Assembly: GCA_014359885.1 (NCBI GenBank)
Contig: JACIYN010000043.1
Location: forward strand, 19,021-83,020
Direction: 5' to 3'
Length of the DNA stretch: 64,000 bases
Source: Desulfacinum sp.
GTDB lineage: Bacteria > Desulfobacterota > Syntrophobacteria > Syntrophobacterales > DSM-9756
Below are positions 18,252-26,769 of the stretch, piece after piece. The first letter of the stretch is position 1, and every line of letters starts with the position of its first letter. The notes below the pieces were generated by a model. It saw nothing but the letters and a program-made list of their open reading frames with translations, did no database searches and was not told the DNA's origin. Position numbers and translations under genes: made by a program.

Positions 18252-18326
18252 TTTCTGGCAGCGCAGCCCTGAAGGGCTGCGCTGCCAGAAAATCGCCGAT
18301 CCCCAGCTTTTTCAGATAAGCTCCTA
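18252..18326 (-). repeat. Palindromic intergenic repeat, copy 3 (behind superoxide dismutase gene)
   Basis: It starts on the dismutase stop codon (TAGGAGCTTATCTGAAAAAG on the minus strand) and leads to a perfect 19-bp palindrome with a 2-nt loop (18252-18270/18273-18291) whose core is the GCGCAGCCCT module. It has the same end and orientation as the other stop-linked copies. Confidence 0.85.
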
Positions 18327-19190
18327 AGCGTGGCCCGATTCTCCGGTCTTGCCTTCATGCGTTTCTACTTGTTTTTCGGCGGACGATTCACCGCCGTGGT
18401 GCTCTTCCTTGGTGGCGGAAGCGGGGGAAGAAGTCTCCTTCTCCGCCGATTTCTCCTTTTCCACCGTTTTGGGTTTTTCCGGAATGGCCCCTTCGGGCAC
18501 TTCCACGCCGAACCGTTCCAGCACCGCCTTCCAGTCCAGGTTCTTGAAGAAGGCGTCCATGTAGGCGGCACGGTCCAGGCCGTAGTCGGTCAGGTAGGCG
18601 TGCTCAAACACGTCCAGGACCACCAGGGGAACGCATCCGGTGAGATGCCCCGTTTCGTGTTCGTTGATCCACGTATTGACCAGCCTCCCGGTGGCGGGAT
18701 CCTGGTAGAGAACCACCCAGCCGATTCCGCGCATTTTGCCCGTGGCCGTAAAGTCCTTCTTCCAGTTTTCGAAGGACCCGAAATTTTCCTCGATGGCATC
18801 ATAGAGGGCGTTGTCTTCGGGCAGAACGCCGGCGCCGCCCAGGTTTCCGAAATAGAGCTCATGAAGTTTCATGCCGTTGAATTCAAAGCCCAGCCGGCGT
18901 TTCAGTTCCGCATACTCCGGCGTATCGGTGCGGCCGGACTTGGTGTAGGACCGGATCTTTTCCAGGAGTTCGTTGGTGTTGGCCACGTATCCCTTGTAGA
19001 GGGCGAAGTGGGTGTTGAGCAGGGCTTCGCTGAACCCCTCCATGCCCAGCAGGTGACTGAAGTCCATGGCCTGATACGGCTGCAGGGCCCGACTGGAACC
19101 CAGTTTGGCCCCCTTTTCCGAATCCTTGCAGGTGACCACGATCGCCGCGACAGCCAAGAGCACCAAACAGATGAAAAGCTTCTTCTTCAC
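18324..19190 (-). CDS. Exported Fe/Mn superoxide dismutase with charged C-terminal tail
   Basis: 288 residues. The N-terminal hydrophobic signal (LFICLVLLAVAAIVVTC) suggests export; the Cys after VVT is a poor lipobox, so lipidation is uncertain. The Fe/Mn SOD fold follows, with all four metal ligands visible: His in LLNTHFALY, His in KLHELYFGN, and Asp and His in LDVFEHAY. The usual Trp of DxWEHAY is Phe. After ~residue 215 there is a Lys/Glu/Ser-rich tail (PEKPKTVEKEKSAEKE) unlike normal SODs. It removes superoxide, here presumably outside the cytoplasm, as expected for an oxygen-exposed anaerobe. The GTG start has AAGGAGG before it. The TAG stop belongs to a repeat element. Confidence 0.9.
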   Translation of the reverse strand: MKKKLFICLVLLAVAAIVVTCKDSEKGAKLGSSRALQPYQAMDFSHLLGMEGFSEALLNTHFALYKGYVANTNELLEKIRSYTKSGRTDTPEYAELKRRLGFEFNGMKLHELYFGNLGGAGVLPEDNALYDAIEENFGSFENWKKDFTATGKMRGIGWVVLYQDPATGRLVNTWINEHETGHLTGCVPLVVLDVFEHAYLTDYGLDRAAYMDAFFKNLDWKAVLERFGVEVPEGAIPEKPKTVEKEKSAEKETSSPASATKEEHHGGESSAEKQVETHEGKTGESGHA

Positions 19191-19218
19191 GGCTTCCTCC
19201 TTGTGTCACGCCATCGCC

Positions 19219-20220
19219 TCAGGCGGGTTCCGCCGCCCTCCGGCCTTGCATCCAACGGAGTGTTCTTCTGAGACCCTCTTCCAAAGAGATGTGGGGACGC
19301 CAGGCCATGGCCGCCTGGATGGCGTCGATGGAAGCCACGCTGTGGCGGATGTCGCCTGGACGCTCTGGGTAAAACCTGATGGATTCCCCGCGTTCTGTCA
19401 AGTTCAGAATCAGGCGGGCCAACTCCAGGACGGACGTGCGGGTTCCGGACCCCACGTTGTAGACGCCGGCAGGAACCTCCGGCGCGGAAGGATCCAGCCC
19501 CGCCGCCCGGCAGTAGGCCTCCACCACGTCGGAAACATAGACGAAATCCCGGGTCTGTCGGCCGTCCCCGAAAATGGTGAGCGGCTCGCCCTGAACGGCC
19601 AGTTCCGCAAAGCGCGAAATCACGCCACTGTAGGGGCTGGATGGATCCTGCCGGGGCCCGTAGATGTTGAAGCACCGAAGCGCCACCCCCCGCAGCCCGA
19701 AGCCACAAGCGGCCACGGCCTTGGACGACCGGTACTTGGCCTCTCCGTAGGGGCTGAGCCAGGAGGTTTCGTCTCCGGCATAGGCCTCCTTCAAAGGAAG
19801 CCGCGTGTCGTTTCCGTATTCCGCGGCCGATCCGGCAAAAACGAAGCGGGAGCAGCCCAGGTTACGGGCTTCCTCCAACAGCCGGACCGTGGCCAGGTAG
19901 TTGACCTCATGGGTTTCTTGCGGGTGTTCCACGGAATAGGGAACACTCACAATGGCCGCCAGGTGAAAGATCACGGAGGGAGGGCCGTAGTCCGCCGCCA
20001 GGTCCGAGAGCAGGTTCCGCTCCGTCACGGAGCGCTCGCGGAAGAAAAAGCGCGGATGGTCCTGGAACTCCTGCATGTTGTCCCGATGTCCGGAAAAGAA
20101 GTTGTCCACACCGATCACGCGACATCCCAAATCCAGAAGACGCCGGCAGAGGTGGCTGCCCACAAAACCCGCGGCTCCCGTCACCACGCAAGTCCCGTTC
20201 CCTGATCTCTCTTTTGGCAT
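19219..20220 (-). CDS. NAD-dependent epimerase, probable UDP-N-acetylhexosamine 4-epimerase (WbpP/TviC-like)
   Basis: 333 residues, extended short-chain dehydrogenase. NAD-binding GAAGFVGSH, substrate loop AGSAAEYGN, catalytic SPYGEAKYRSSK (YxxxK), RCFNIYGPRQDP and GDGRQTRDFVYVSDV are the usual sugar-nucleotide epimerase blocks. The ATG at 20220 is preceded by GGGGGGATG; an in-frame extension to 20262 is possible. It lies divergent from a UDP-HexNAc dehydrogenase, the same pair (TviB/TviC) that makes UDP-N-acetylgalactosaminuronic acid. It is cytosolic and supplies LPS or capsule. The exact sugar is inference. Confidence 0.85.
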   Translation of the reverse strand: MPKERSGNGTCVVTGAAGFVGSHLCRRLLDLGCRVIGVDNFFSGHRDNMQEFQDHPRFFFRERSVTERNLLSDLAADYGPPSVIFHLAAIVSVPYSVEHPQETHEVNYLATVRLLEEARNLGCSRFVFAGSAAEYGNDTRLPLKEAYAGDETSWLSPYGEAKYRSSKAVAACGFGLRGVALRCFNIYGPRQDPSSPYSGVISRFAELAVQGEPLTIFGDGRQTRDFVYVSDVVEAYCRAAGLDPSAPEVPAGVYNVGSGTRTSVLELARLILNLTERGESIRFYPERPGDIRHSVASIDAIQAAMAWRPHISLEEGLRRTLRWMQGRRAAEPA

Positions 20221-20309
20221 TGCTCTTTCATCCCCCCGCTGGCAGAATGCACTCAATTGCACACCCTGATTCGCTGGACCATGTCCTGTTTTCCTGGAGG
20301 CGACACACG

Positions 20310-21623
20310 ATGAACGAACTGCTCCGGAAGATCCAAGAAAAGCAAGCCACCGTCGGCATCATCGGGCTGGGCTACGTGGGCCTGCCCCTGCTCATTCGAT
20401 TCGGGGAAGCGGGTTTCCCCCTCATGGGCTTCGATGTGGACAGCGCCAAGATCAACGCCCTGCTGCACGGTAAGAGCTACATCCGCCACATCCCCATCGA
20501 ACCGATCCAGCGCTTCCTGGACGCCGGCCAACTGGACGTGACCATCAGCTTCGAGAAACTCCGGGAAGCCGACTGCATCATCATCTGCGTACCCACACCG
20601 CTTACCGACAAGATGGAACCGGACCTGAGGTTCATCGAAAGCACCACGAAGACCATAGCAAACCACCTGAGACCCGGGCAACTGGTGGTCCTGGAAAGCA
20701 CCACCTATCCCGGGACCACGGAAGAGCTCATGCTTCCGGAACTGGAAAAGACGGGACTCCGTGTGGGAAAAGACTTCTTCCTCGCCTTTTCGCCGGAACG
20801 GGAAGACCCGGGAAACCCCAACTACCACACGGGAAACATCCCCAAGGTGGTGGGCGGCGTGACCCCCCCGTGCCTGGAATGCGCCAAGGCCCTTTACGCC
20901 CACGCCGTCACCCGCGTGGTGCCGGTGTCCAGCACGCGCGTGGCCGAACTCACCAAGCTGCTGGAAAACATCTACCGCAGTGTCAACATCGCTCTCGTCA
21001 ACGAATTGAAGGTTCTGGCCCTGCGCATGGGAATCGATATCTGGGAAGTGATCGAAGCGGCCTCCACCAAACCCTTCGGGTTCACCCCCTTCTATCCCGG
21101 TCCGGGCCTGGGAGGGCACTGCATCCCCATCGACCCGTTCTATCTCTCCTGGAAGGCCCGGGAATACGACTTCGCCACCCGCTTCATCCAACTGGCCGGC
21201 GAAGTGAACGTGTCCATGCCTTACTACGTTCTGGAAAGGATCATGGAGGCGCTCAATGAGCAGGGCAAGTGCCTCAAGGGATCCAAGATCCTGGTTCTGG
21301 GGGTCGCCTACAAGAAGGACATCGATGACGACCGGGAATCCCCTTCCTATGCCATCATGGAGCTTCTGGAAAAACGGGGCGCCCTCATCCACTACAACGA
21401 CCCACACATCCCCAAGCTGAAACCCGGCCGCAAGCACGCCTTTCAGCTGGAATCGACAGAGCTCACGGAGGAGACGCTGGGGGCCATGGACGCCGTGGTC
21501 ATCCTCACCGACCACAGCGCCTACGACTACCCCTGGATCGTGAAGCATGCCAACCTGGTGATCGACACGAGAAACGCCACCAAGAACGTGGAGGAGGGGC
21601 GGGAAAAGATCGTCAAGGCGTGA
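20310..21623 (+). CDS. UDP-N-acetyl-D-glucosamine/hexosamine 6-dehydrogenase (WbpA/TviB-like)
   Basis: 437 residues, UDP-glucose/GDP-mannose dehydrogenase superfamily. GLGYVGLPLL is the NAD-binding start. GGHCIPIDPFYL contains the catalytic Cys. LGVAYKKDIDDDRESPS and VVILTDHSAYDY belong to the C-terminal UDP-binding domain. It oxidises the C6 hydroxyl of a UDP-HexNAc to the uronic acid in two NAD-dependent steps. CTGGAGG precedes the ATG at 20310. Only 89 bp separate it from the divergent epimerase start, so promoters must lie back-to-back there. Tandem heptamers begin at the first base after its TGA. Confidence 0.9.
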   Translation: MNELLRKIQEKQATVGIIGLGYVGLPLLIRFGEAGFPLMGFDVDSAKINALLHGKSYIRHIPIEPIQRFLDAGQLDVTISFEKLREADCIIICVPTPLTDKMEPDLRFIESTTKTIANHLRPGQLVVLESTTYPGTTEELMLPELEKTGLRVGKDFFLAFSPEREDPGNPNYHTGNIPKVVGGVTPPCLECAKALYAHAVTRVVPVSSTRVAELTKLLENIYRSVNIALVNELKVLALRMGIDIWEVIEAASTKPFGFTPFYPGPGLGGHCIPIDPFYLSWKAREYDFATRFIQLAGEVNVSMPYYVLERIMEALNEQGKCLKGSKILVLGVAYKKDIDDDRESPSYAIMELLEKRGALIHYNDPHIPKLKPGRKHAFQLESTELTEETLGAMDAVVILTDHSAYDYPWIVKHANLVIDTRNATKNVEEGREKIVKA

Positions 21624-21709
21624 TTCCGTGGTCCGTGTAATCCGTGATCCGTGATCCGTAATCCGTAATCCGTGATCCGTGGTCCGTGGTCCGTAAACCG
21701 TGATGCGTG
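21624..21709. repeat. Tandem heptanucleotide repeat, about 12 units
   Basis: Units of the type RTCCGTR (ATCCGTG, ATCCGTA, GTCCGTG) run without interruption except one 2-nt spacer, starting directly after the dehydrogenase stop codon. A terminator palindrome follows 52 bp later. I see no coding sense in it. Confidence 0.9.
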
Positions 21710-21761
21710 ACGGGGGCGGTGCCCCCGCCGACGGGTGGCAGGACAGAGCACCGAGACCCAA

Positions 21762-21801
21762 AAAGCAGGAGGGGCGAAAAATTTTTCGCCCCTCCTGCTT
21801 T
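21762..21801. terminator. Perfect 40-bp palindrome, bidirectional terminator
   Basis: Two exact 20-nt arms meet at 21781/21782 with the centre AAAAATTTTT and GC-rich flanks. It sits between convergent genes (dehydrogenase ending 21623, phosphomannomutase ending 21820), with T-runs in both directions. Confidence 0.85.
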
Positions 21802-21819
21802 GGAATCTGGCAATCGGGC

Positions 21820-23178
21820 TCAGATGGCGCCGGCCTTGATCTTTTCGATGGTACCCTCGATGAGATCCTGAATTTCCTTCAGCCGTTCTTCCGTTTCCGC
21901 TTCGTAGCGAAGCACCAGTACGGGCTGCGTGTTGGAAGCCCGTACCAGCCCCCAGCCGTCGGGGAAGACAATCCGGGCACCGTCCACATCGATCACGTCG
22001 TAGCCTTCCCGTTTGAAGTGGGCCACCGCCTTTTCCACCACGGTGAACTTTTCATCGTCGGGACAATCCACGCGGATCTCCGGCGTGGTCACGGTCTTGG
22101 GCACTCCCTCCAGGAGTTCCGGAATGGTTTTTCCTGAATTGGCCAGGATTTCCAGGAGGCGGCAGGAGGCATAGATGCCGTCGTCGAAGCCGAAGTAACG
22201 GTCCTTGAAGAACATGTGGCCGCTCATCTCCCCGGCCAGTTCCGCCCCCACCTCCTTCATCTTGGCCTTGATGAGGGAGTGGCCGGTACGCCACATGATG
22301 GCCTTGCCACCGCGCTTTTCGATGTCGTCATAAAGGGTCTTGGAGCATTTCACCTCCGAGATGAACACGGCACCGGGCTTTCTGGAAAGGATTTCCCGGG
22401 CGAAGATGATCATGAGCTTGTCGCCGTAGACCACGTTGCCCTCGTGGTCCACCACCCCCAGGCGGTCGCAGTCGCCATCGAAGGCCACTCCCACGTCCAG
22501 TTTTTCACGGCGAACCAGGTCGATCAGATCCCTCAGGTTCTCCAGGACGGTGGGATCCGGCTCATGGTTGGGAAAGGTGCCGTCCATGTCGCAGTAGAGA
22601 GGATGCACGGTGCAGCCCAAACGTTCCAGGAGGGGAACGGCCACGGGTCCTCCCACCGCATTGCCGGCATCCACTCCCACCCGAAGAGGCCGGTCCAGGC
22701 GGATGTTGGCGGCCACGTAATCCATGTAGGGCGAGACGATGTCGTAGGAGGAAACCGAACCGGAACCGGTCGCAAACCTGCCGGCATCCATGACCGCCTT
22801 GAGTTTTTGGATCTCGGCGCCGGAAATGGTGTCGTAACCGTTGCAGACCTTGAAGCCGTTATATTCCGGCGGGTTGTGGCTTGCGGTGATCATCACGCCG
22901 CCTTCCCGATCCAGATGGCGGATCGCGAAGTAGAGCAGCGGCGTCGGGCACACCCCCACATCCACCACGTCCATCCCGGTGGACAGCAGCCCTTCCATCA
23001 GGAGATCCCGATACTTGTTGGAGCTCAACCGGCAGTCGCGCCCCACCACGATCCGGCTCTTGCCCTGATCCGCCATGTAGGTCCCGAAGGCTTTTCCCAG
23101 CAAAACCACGTCTTCGTCATGGATTTCCTTGTCCACCAGACCTCGAATATCGTATTCGCGAAAGGTTCTCGGATCCAC
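21820..23178 (-). CDS. manB: Phosphomannomutase/phosphoglucomutase
   Basis: 452 residues, alpha-D-phosphohexomutase. All four active-site loops are present: phosphoserine loop TASHNPPEYNG, Mg loop DGDCDRLG, sugar loop GEMSGHMFF and phosphate loop RASNTQPVLVLRYEAE. It interconverts hexose 6- and 1-phosphates and so feeds both GDP-mannose (ManC, encoded at 27.3 kb) and glucose-1-phosphate (RmlA). The GTG start at 23178 is chosen because AAAGGAGG precedes it by 7 nt; longer frames lack a site. It is cytosolic. Confidence 0.92.
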   Translation of the reverse strand: MDPRTFREYDIRGLVDKEIHDEDVVLLGKAFGTYMADQGKSRIVVGRDCRLSSNKYRDLLMEGLLSTGMDVVDVGVCPTPLLYFAIRHLDREGGVMITASHNPPEYNGFKVCNGYDTISGAEIQKLKAVMDAGRFATGSGSVSSYDIVSPYMDYVAANIRLDRPLRVGVDAGNAVGGPVAVPLLERLGCTVHPLYCDMDGTFPNHEPDPTVLENLRDLIDLVRREKLDVGVAFDGDCDRLGVVDHEGNVVYGDKLMIIFAREILSRKPGAVFISEVKCSKTLYDDIEKRGGKAIMWRTGHSLIKAKMKEVGAELAGEMSGHMFFKDRYFGFDDGIYASCRLLEILANSGKTIPELLEGVPKTVTTPEIRVDCPDDEKFTVVEKAVAHFKREGYDVIDVDGARIVFPDGWGLVRASNTQPVLVLRYEAETEERLKEIQDLIEGTIEKIKAGAI

Positions 23179-23435
23179 GTCGCTTCCTCCTTTCTCCAAG
23201 AGCGACCAGGTAAGATGCACTACCGATACGCGCAGATGAGAGAAGTTCCGGGATGGCGAGGCGGCATCGCCCATGCCGCATGAACCATTATGGTCCGCGG
23301 CTGCGCAGGGAATCAACAAAAAAGGCGGCTCAACGCGCCGCCTCTTGGAAAGATCGACAATCCCTGAAGATCCTGAAAATCAGACCCGCCTTAGGTGGGA
23401 GATCCCGTATCGGCCGCCGGGGGCCCGGGACCCGC

Positions 23436-23639
23436 TCAGTGGTGATCCCCGTTGCCTTCCTTGAGATGCTTCAGGGTCATCACCACCGCGATCAGCACTC
23501 CCAGCCCGATCACCGTAAGAGCCCCATACAGGGCGGTAAAAAAGACCGCATGGCTTGGATCATACCAAGGTATGTCCCACGGCAACATGCTGGAAACGCT
23601 ACGTTTGAGTGTCGCGCACAGAAAATCGATGCCCCACAT
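23436..23639 (-). CDS. Small single-span membrane protein of unknown function
   Basis: 67 residues from the ATG at 23639 (GAGGAGG 5 nt upstream). The N-terminal ~30 residues include WDIPWYDPSHAV, followed by one long hydrophobic segment (FFTALYGALTVIGLGVLIAV) and a short tail ending in HLKEGNGDHH. I do not recognise the family. A good promoter lies upstream, so it is likely expressed alone. It is probably an inner-membrane protein with the Trp/Pro-rich part outside. Confidence 0.7.
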   Translation of the reverse strand: MWGIDFLCATLKRSVSSMLPWDIPWYDPSHAVFFTALYGALTVIGLGVLIAVVMTLKHLKEGNGDHH

Positions 23640-23729
23640 GGACGCCTCCTCCCGGTTGATGGCTTCCGAGCCTTCCTTCGGCACATCTCAAGCCTGGATC
23701 AGGCCTCATGGCTGCTCAAGCTTGTGATA

Positions 23730-23758
23730 CATTTAGCAAACAAGGCGCCCCAGGTCAA
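23730..23758 (-). promoter_or_regulatory. Putative sigma70 promoter of the 67-residue membrane protein gene
   Basis: On the minus strand TTGACC (23758-23753), a 17-nt spacer and TAAATG (23735-23730). The expected transcription start is about 85 nt before the ATG. The rest of 23640-23898 shows nothing else. Confidence 0.45.
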
Positions 23759-23898
23759 TTCCTATTGCGCAGGGCATGGAAAAATCGGCTGCGGAAAGAC
23801 GATTTTTCTTTCACGGCGAAGGAAGATGCTTCGCCCGGCGACAAGCCGGGAAAAAAGGAGGGCATGGAGGATTCCGGAAGACAAAAAAGGCGGGCATG

Positions 23899-23935
23899 AA
23901 AAAAGGGGTTGCAGCCTTTCGTGCCCCAACCCCTT
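23899..23935 (-). terminator. Rho-independent terminator after the 53-residue gene
   Basis: Minus-strand stem AAGGGGTTG (23935-23927) with CAACCCCTT (23911-23903), 15-nt loop, followed by a T-run. It lies 51 bp past the stop of the small gene. Confidence 0.75.
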
Positions 23936-23986
23936 CTCATTCAAACCGGCCGTGTTCAGGCCATGAATCGCTGGGATCCATCTTTT

Positions 23987-24148
23987 TTACTCCTTGTAGA
24001 GAATCACCCTGCCGCTGGGATCCACGCTGCACCGCTTGAGGAAATCCTTCATGGTGCAGTCAAACTGATCCCGATGGCTGAAATAAAAATTGAGCATCTT
24101 CTTTCGGGCATCCTGTCGATTTCGGCCCTTGATCACCACCGTCTTCAA
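23987..24148 (-). CDS. 53-residue protein of unknown function behind a structured leader
   Basis: From a TTG at 24148: basic N-terminus (MKTVVIKGRNRQDARKKM), then NFYFSHRDQFDCTMKDFL and RCSVDPSGRVILYKE. It has two Cys and no membrane segment. The start is fixed by AAGGGGGTGATT directly upstream, a near-complete match to the anti-Shine-Dalgarno tail at 8-nt core spacing; a longer frame to 24205 would run through the terminator. It is followed by its own terminator. The gene lies 26 bp after a Rho-independent terminator, a layout typical of attenuation or riboswitch control. No family recognised. Confidence 0.65.
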   Translation of the reverse strand: MKTVVIKGRNRQDARKKMLNFYFSHRDQFDCTMKDFLKRCSVDPSGRVILYKE

Positions 24149-24173
24149 TGGAATCACCCCCTTTCCTCGGCAT

Positions 24174-24201
24174 AAAAAAACCCCGAGCCATGCTCGGGGT
24201 T
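24174..24201 (-). terminator. Rho-independent terminator ending the structured leader
   Basis: Minus-strand stem AACCCCGAGC (24201-24192)/GCTCGGGGTT (24188-24179) with a 3-nt loop, then seven T. It lies between the leader RNA and the ribosome site of the 53-residue gene. Confidence 0.85.
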
Positions 24202-24382
24202 GCATTGCCGCCTAAAGGGCGTCGCTCGTCAGGGTTCATCCCCCATGGAAGGCGGAATCCCCCTCACCCCGAACGGAATCAGGCTCGCTTTCTTTCGGAT
24301 CTTCCGACTACTACTCGGGTCGTCCATGAAAAACCGATCTCCAACCATCTATCAGGATTCACCAAGCATACCTACCAAGATC
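24174..24382 (-). ncRNA. Candidate structured leader or independent ~210-nt RNA
   Basis: It is bounded by a near-consensus promoter and a strong intrinsic terminator, with no open frame of note inside. The predicted 5' end (GTTGGCATTG, with one bulge) can pair with CAATGCAAC directly before the terminator, closing the whole RNA. Internal short stems (for example CCGA...TCGG in the middle) are possible. The length suits either a stand-alone RNA such as a 6S-like RNA or a riboswitch leader for the 53-residue gene. I do not recognise any known family motif. Confidence 0.45.
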
Positions 24383-24388
24383 AATGCC

Positions 24389-24417
24389 AACATACCGCCT
24401 CTTCACCCACCTGTCAA
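24389..24417 (-). promoter_or_regulatory. Near-consensus sigma70 promoter
   Basis: Minus-strand TTGACA (24417-24412), 17-nt spacer, TATGTT (24394-24389), only 8 bp after the rmlA stop codon. It faces the structured leader and the 53-residue gene. Confidence 0.7.
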
Positions 24418-24424
24418 GAGGCAC

Positions 24425-25528
24425 CTACTTTTTCACCTCGATGACACAGTCGTCCCCCACCATGAGACTGATGGTGTCGTGGTGGGTGCTGGTGGGGCGA
24501 ACCCGGACCCGACGCCCCAATACGGAATTTTCCAGCCGGGCGATGTCACGGATATGACAGCCTTCCATGATCACGGAGTGGTCCACGGTGGATCGCTCGA
24601 TCACCACGCCCGGGCCGATGGCCGTAAAGGGCCCCACGGTCGCCTCCACCAGCCGGGCACCCCGGCCGATGATCACCGGGCCACGCACGACGGACCGGAT
24701 CAGCCGGGCCCCTTCCTCGATGTGCACCCGACCCGTCACCCGGCTTTCCGCGTCGATGGTTCCATCCATTCGGCTGCGAAGCCAATCGTCCATGACCGTA
24801 TCGTTGGCCAACAGAAGGTCGTCCTTCTTTCCGGTGTCCAGCCACCAGGTGTCAATGGTGTGACTCTGAACCTTGCGCCCGTTTCGGATGAGCCAGGAGA
24901 TGGCGTCGGTGATCTCCAGTTCCCCCCGGGCGGAAGGCTCGATCTGGTCGATGGCCTCGAAGATTTCCGGGCGAAAGAGATAGATGCCCACCAGGGCCAG
25001 GTCCGAAGGGGGTGTTTCCGGTTTCTCCACCAGGTCCACCACCCGTCCGTCCCCGTCCACGACGGCCACCCCGAAGGCCCGCGGGTTGGGCACGGCCTTG
25101 AGGAAAATGGATGCCGAAAGGGACGCATCCTTCAGAAACGCCTCCACCTGATCGGTCACCCGGCAGCCGATCAGGTTGTCTCCCAGGTACATGAGAAAGG
25201 GGGAATCGCCCAGGTATTCCTTGGCGGTGAGCACGGCGTGGGCCAGTCCCAGGGGGCGTTCCTGGAGAATGTATTCCACGGCCACGTTCCACCGGGAACC
25301 GTTCCCGACGGCTTCCATGACCTCCTGGCCCGTTTCCGGAGAGATGACGATTCCCACCTGGCGGATACCGGCCGCCGCGATGTTTTCCAGCACATAGAAG
25401 AGAATCGGCTTGTTGGCCACGGGAACCAGCTGCTTGGCGCCCGTGTAGGTGAGGGGGCGAAGCCGGGTACCCGATCCGCCCGAAAGAACCAAAGCTTTCA
25501 TATCCGAATTCTTGGGGTTCACGTCCAT
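24425..25528 (-). CDS. rmlA: Glucose-1-phosphate thymidylyltransferase, long form
   Basis: 367 residues. The nucleotidyltransferase domain begins LSGGSGTRLRPLTYTGAKQL (signature GxGTRLxPLT...K) and includes YLGDNLIG and VEKPETPPSDLALVGIY. The C-terminal ~110 residues are left-handed beta-helix hexapeptide repeats (VRGPVIIGRGARLVEATVG), as in the long StrD/archaeal-type RmlA. It makes dTDP-glucose from dTTP and glucose-1-phosphate. AAGGAG is 9 nt before the ATG at 25528. The gene follows rmlB by 39 bp in the same direction. No rmlC or rmlD is in the window. Confidence 0.93.
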   Translation of the reverse strand: MDVNPKNSDMKALVLSGGSGTRLRPLTYTGAKQLVPVANKPILFYVLENIAAAGIRQVGIVISPETGQEVMEAVGNGSRWNVAVEYILQERPLGLAHAVLTAKEYLGDSPFLMYLGDNLIGCRVTDQVEAFLKDASLSASIFLKAVPNPRAFGVAVVDGDGRVVDLVEKPETPPSDLALVGIYLFRPEIFEAIDQIEPSARGELEITDAISWLIRNGRKVQSHTIDTWWLDTGKKDDLLLANDTVMDDWLRSRMDGTIDAESRVTGRVHIEEGARLIRSVVRGPVIIGRGARLVEATVGPFTAIGPGVVIERSTVDHSVIMEGCHIRDIARLENSVLGRRVRVRPTSTHHDTISLMVGDDCVIEVKK

Positions 25529-25567
25529 GCGCTCGTATCTCCTTCTTCGGCCAGGGCGCGGCGAATC

Positions 25568-26650
25568 TCAGCGCGCTGACCCGGTTCCCAGTCGCCCGCG
25601 ATCGTAGATCCCTTCGGTCACCCGCCGGCACCAGTCCCGGTTGTCCAGGTACCATCGAACCGTTTTCCGAATGCCGCTGAGAAACGTCTCCTTGGGCCGC
25701 CATCCCAGTTCCCGTTCGATCTTGGAAGCATCGATGGCATACCTTCGGTCGTGACCAGGGCGGTCCGGCACATGGGTGATGAGGTCCCCGTAGGCGCCCT
25801 TTCCGTCCATGGCGGGATTGGACGCGGCCGGCACCTCTTCCTCCAGGCAGCGGCACAGGGTTTGGACCACTTCCAGGTTGGTCTTCTCGTTGTGGCCGCC
25901 GATGTTATAGGTCTCTCCGGGCCGCCCCGCTTCCAGCACCCGCACGATGGCTTCGCAATGGTCCAGCACGTAGAGCCAGTCCCGCACGTTGAGGCCGTCT
26001 CCGTAGACGGGCAGCGGCTTTCCTTCCAGTGCATTGAGGATCATGAGGGGAATGAGCTTTTCCGGATATTGGTACGGCCCGTAGTTGTTGGAACAGTTGG
26101 TGGTCAGCGTGGGGAGGCCGTAGGTTTCCCGGTAGGCCCGCACCAGATGGTCCGACGCCGCCTTGGACGCCGAATAAGGGGAGTTGGGGGCATAGGGGGT
26201 TTCTTCCGTAAAAAAGCCTTCGGGGCCCAACGATCCGTACACTTCATCCGTGGATACGTGCAGGAACCGAAATTGCGCCTTTTCCTCATCCGGCAGGACA
26301 TTCCAGTAATGGCGCGCCGCATCCAGCAGCCGAAAAGTGCCCACCACGTTGGTTTGGATGAAATCGCCCGGACCGTCGATGGACCGATCCACGTGGGATT
26401 CGGCCGCAAAGTTGATCACGGCCGACACCTTGTGGGTGGCGAGAAGATAGAGCACCAGCTCCTGGTTTCCGATGTCGCCCTTGACGAAGATGTGGTCCCG
26501 GTCGCCTTCGAGCCCTTCCAGGGACTCCAGGTGTCCCGCATAGGTGAGCTTGTCCAGGTTCACCACCCGGGCCAGCTGCCTTCGGCGGACCATGTGCACG
26601 AAGTTGGAGCCGATGAAGCCGGCTCCGCCCGTCACCAGCCAGGTTTTCAT
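25568..26650 (-). CDS. rmlB: dTDP-glucose 4,6-dehydratase
   Basis: 360 residues, extended [12 protein letters not shown] (NAD), [17 protein letters not shown] (catalytic Asp-Glu), [10 protein letters not shown] (YxxxK) and [14 protein letters not shown] are the RmlB signature blocks. It converts dTDP-glucose to dTDP-4-keto-6-deoxyglucose, the next step after RmlA. GGAGG precedes the ATG. The 119 bp upstream show no gene. Confidence 0.95.
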   Translation of the reverse strand: MKTWLVTGGAGFIGSNFVHMVRRRQLARVVNLDKLTYAGHLESLEGLEGDRDHIFVKGDIGNQELVLYLLATHKVSAVINFAAESHVDRSIDGPGDFIQTNVVGTFRLLDAARHYWNVLPDEEKAQFRFLHVSTDEVYGSLGPEGFFTEETPYAPNSPYSASKAASDHLVRAYRETYGLPTLTTNCSNNYGPYQYPEKLIPLMILNALEGKPLPVYGDGLNVRDWLYVLDHCEAIVRVLEAGRPGETYNIGGHNEKTNLEVVQTLCRCLEEEVPAASNPAMDGKGAYGDLITHVPDRPGHDRRYAIDASKIERELGWRPKETFLSGIRKTVRWYLDNRDWCRRVTEGIYDRGRLGTGSAR

Positions 26651-26769
26651 CCAGGAACCTCCGCATTTGCAAAGGGCGTGGCGCAGGACGCGGAAACCGC
26701 CGGATCGCTTCCCGCGCAGCGCTTACGCACCCATTTTACCTGTTTTGGGACTATCCCTCCGGGGAAGAA

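Noticed and set aside
21624..21709. Possible CRISPR array
   Set aside because: Units are 7 bp with no spacers; this is a simple tandem repeat.
24174..24382. SRP RNA, tmRNA or RNase P RNA
   Set aside because: The conserved loops of these RNAs are not visible and the length does not suit tmRNA or RNase P.
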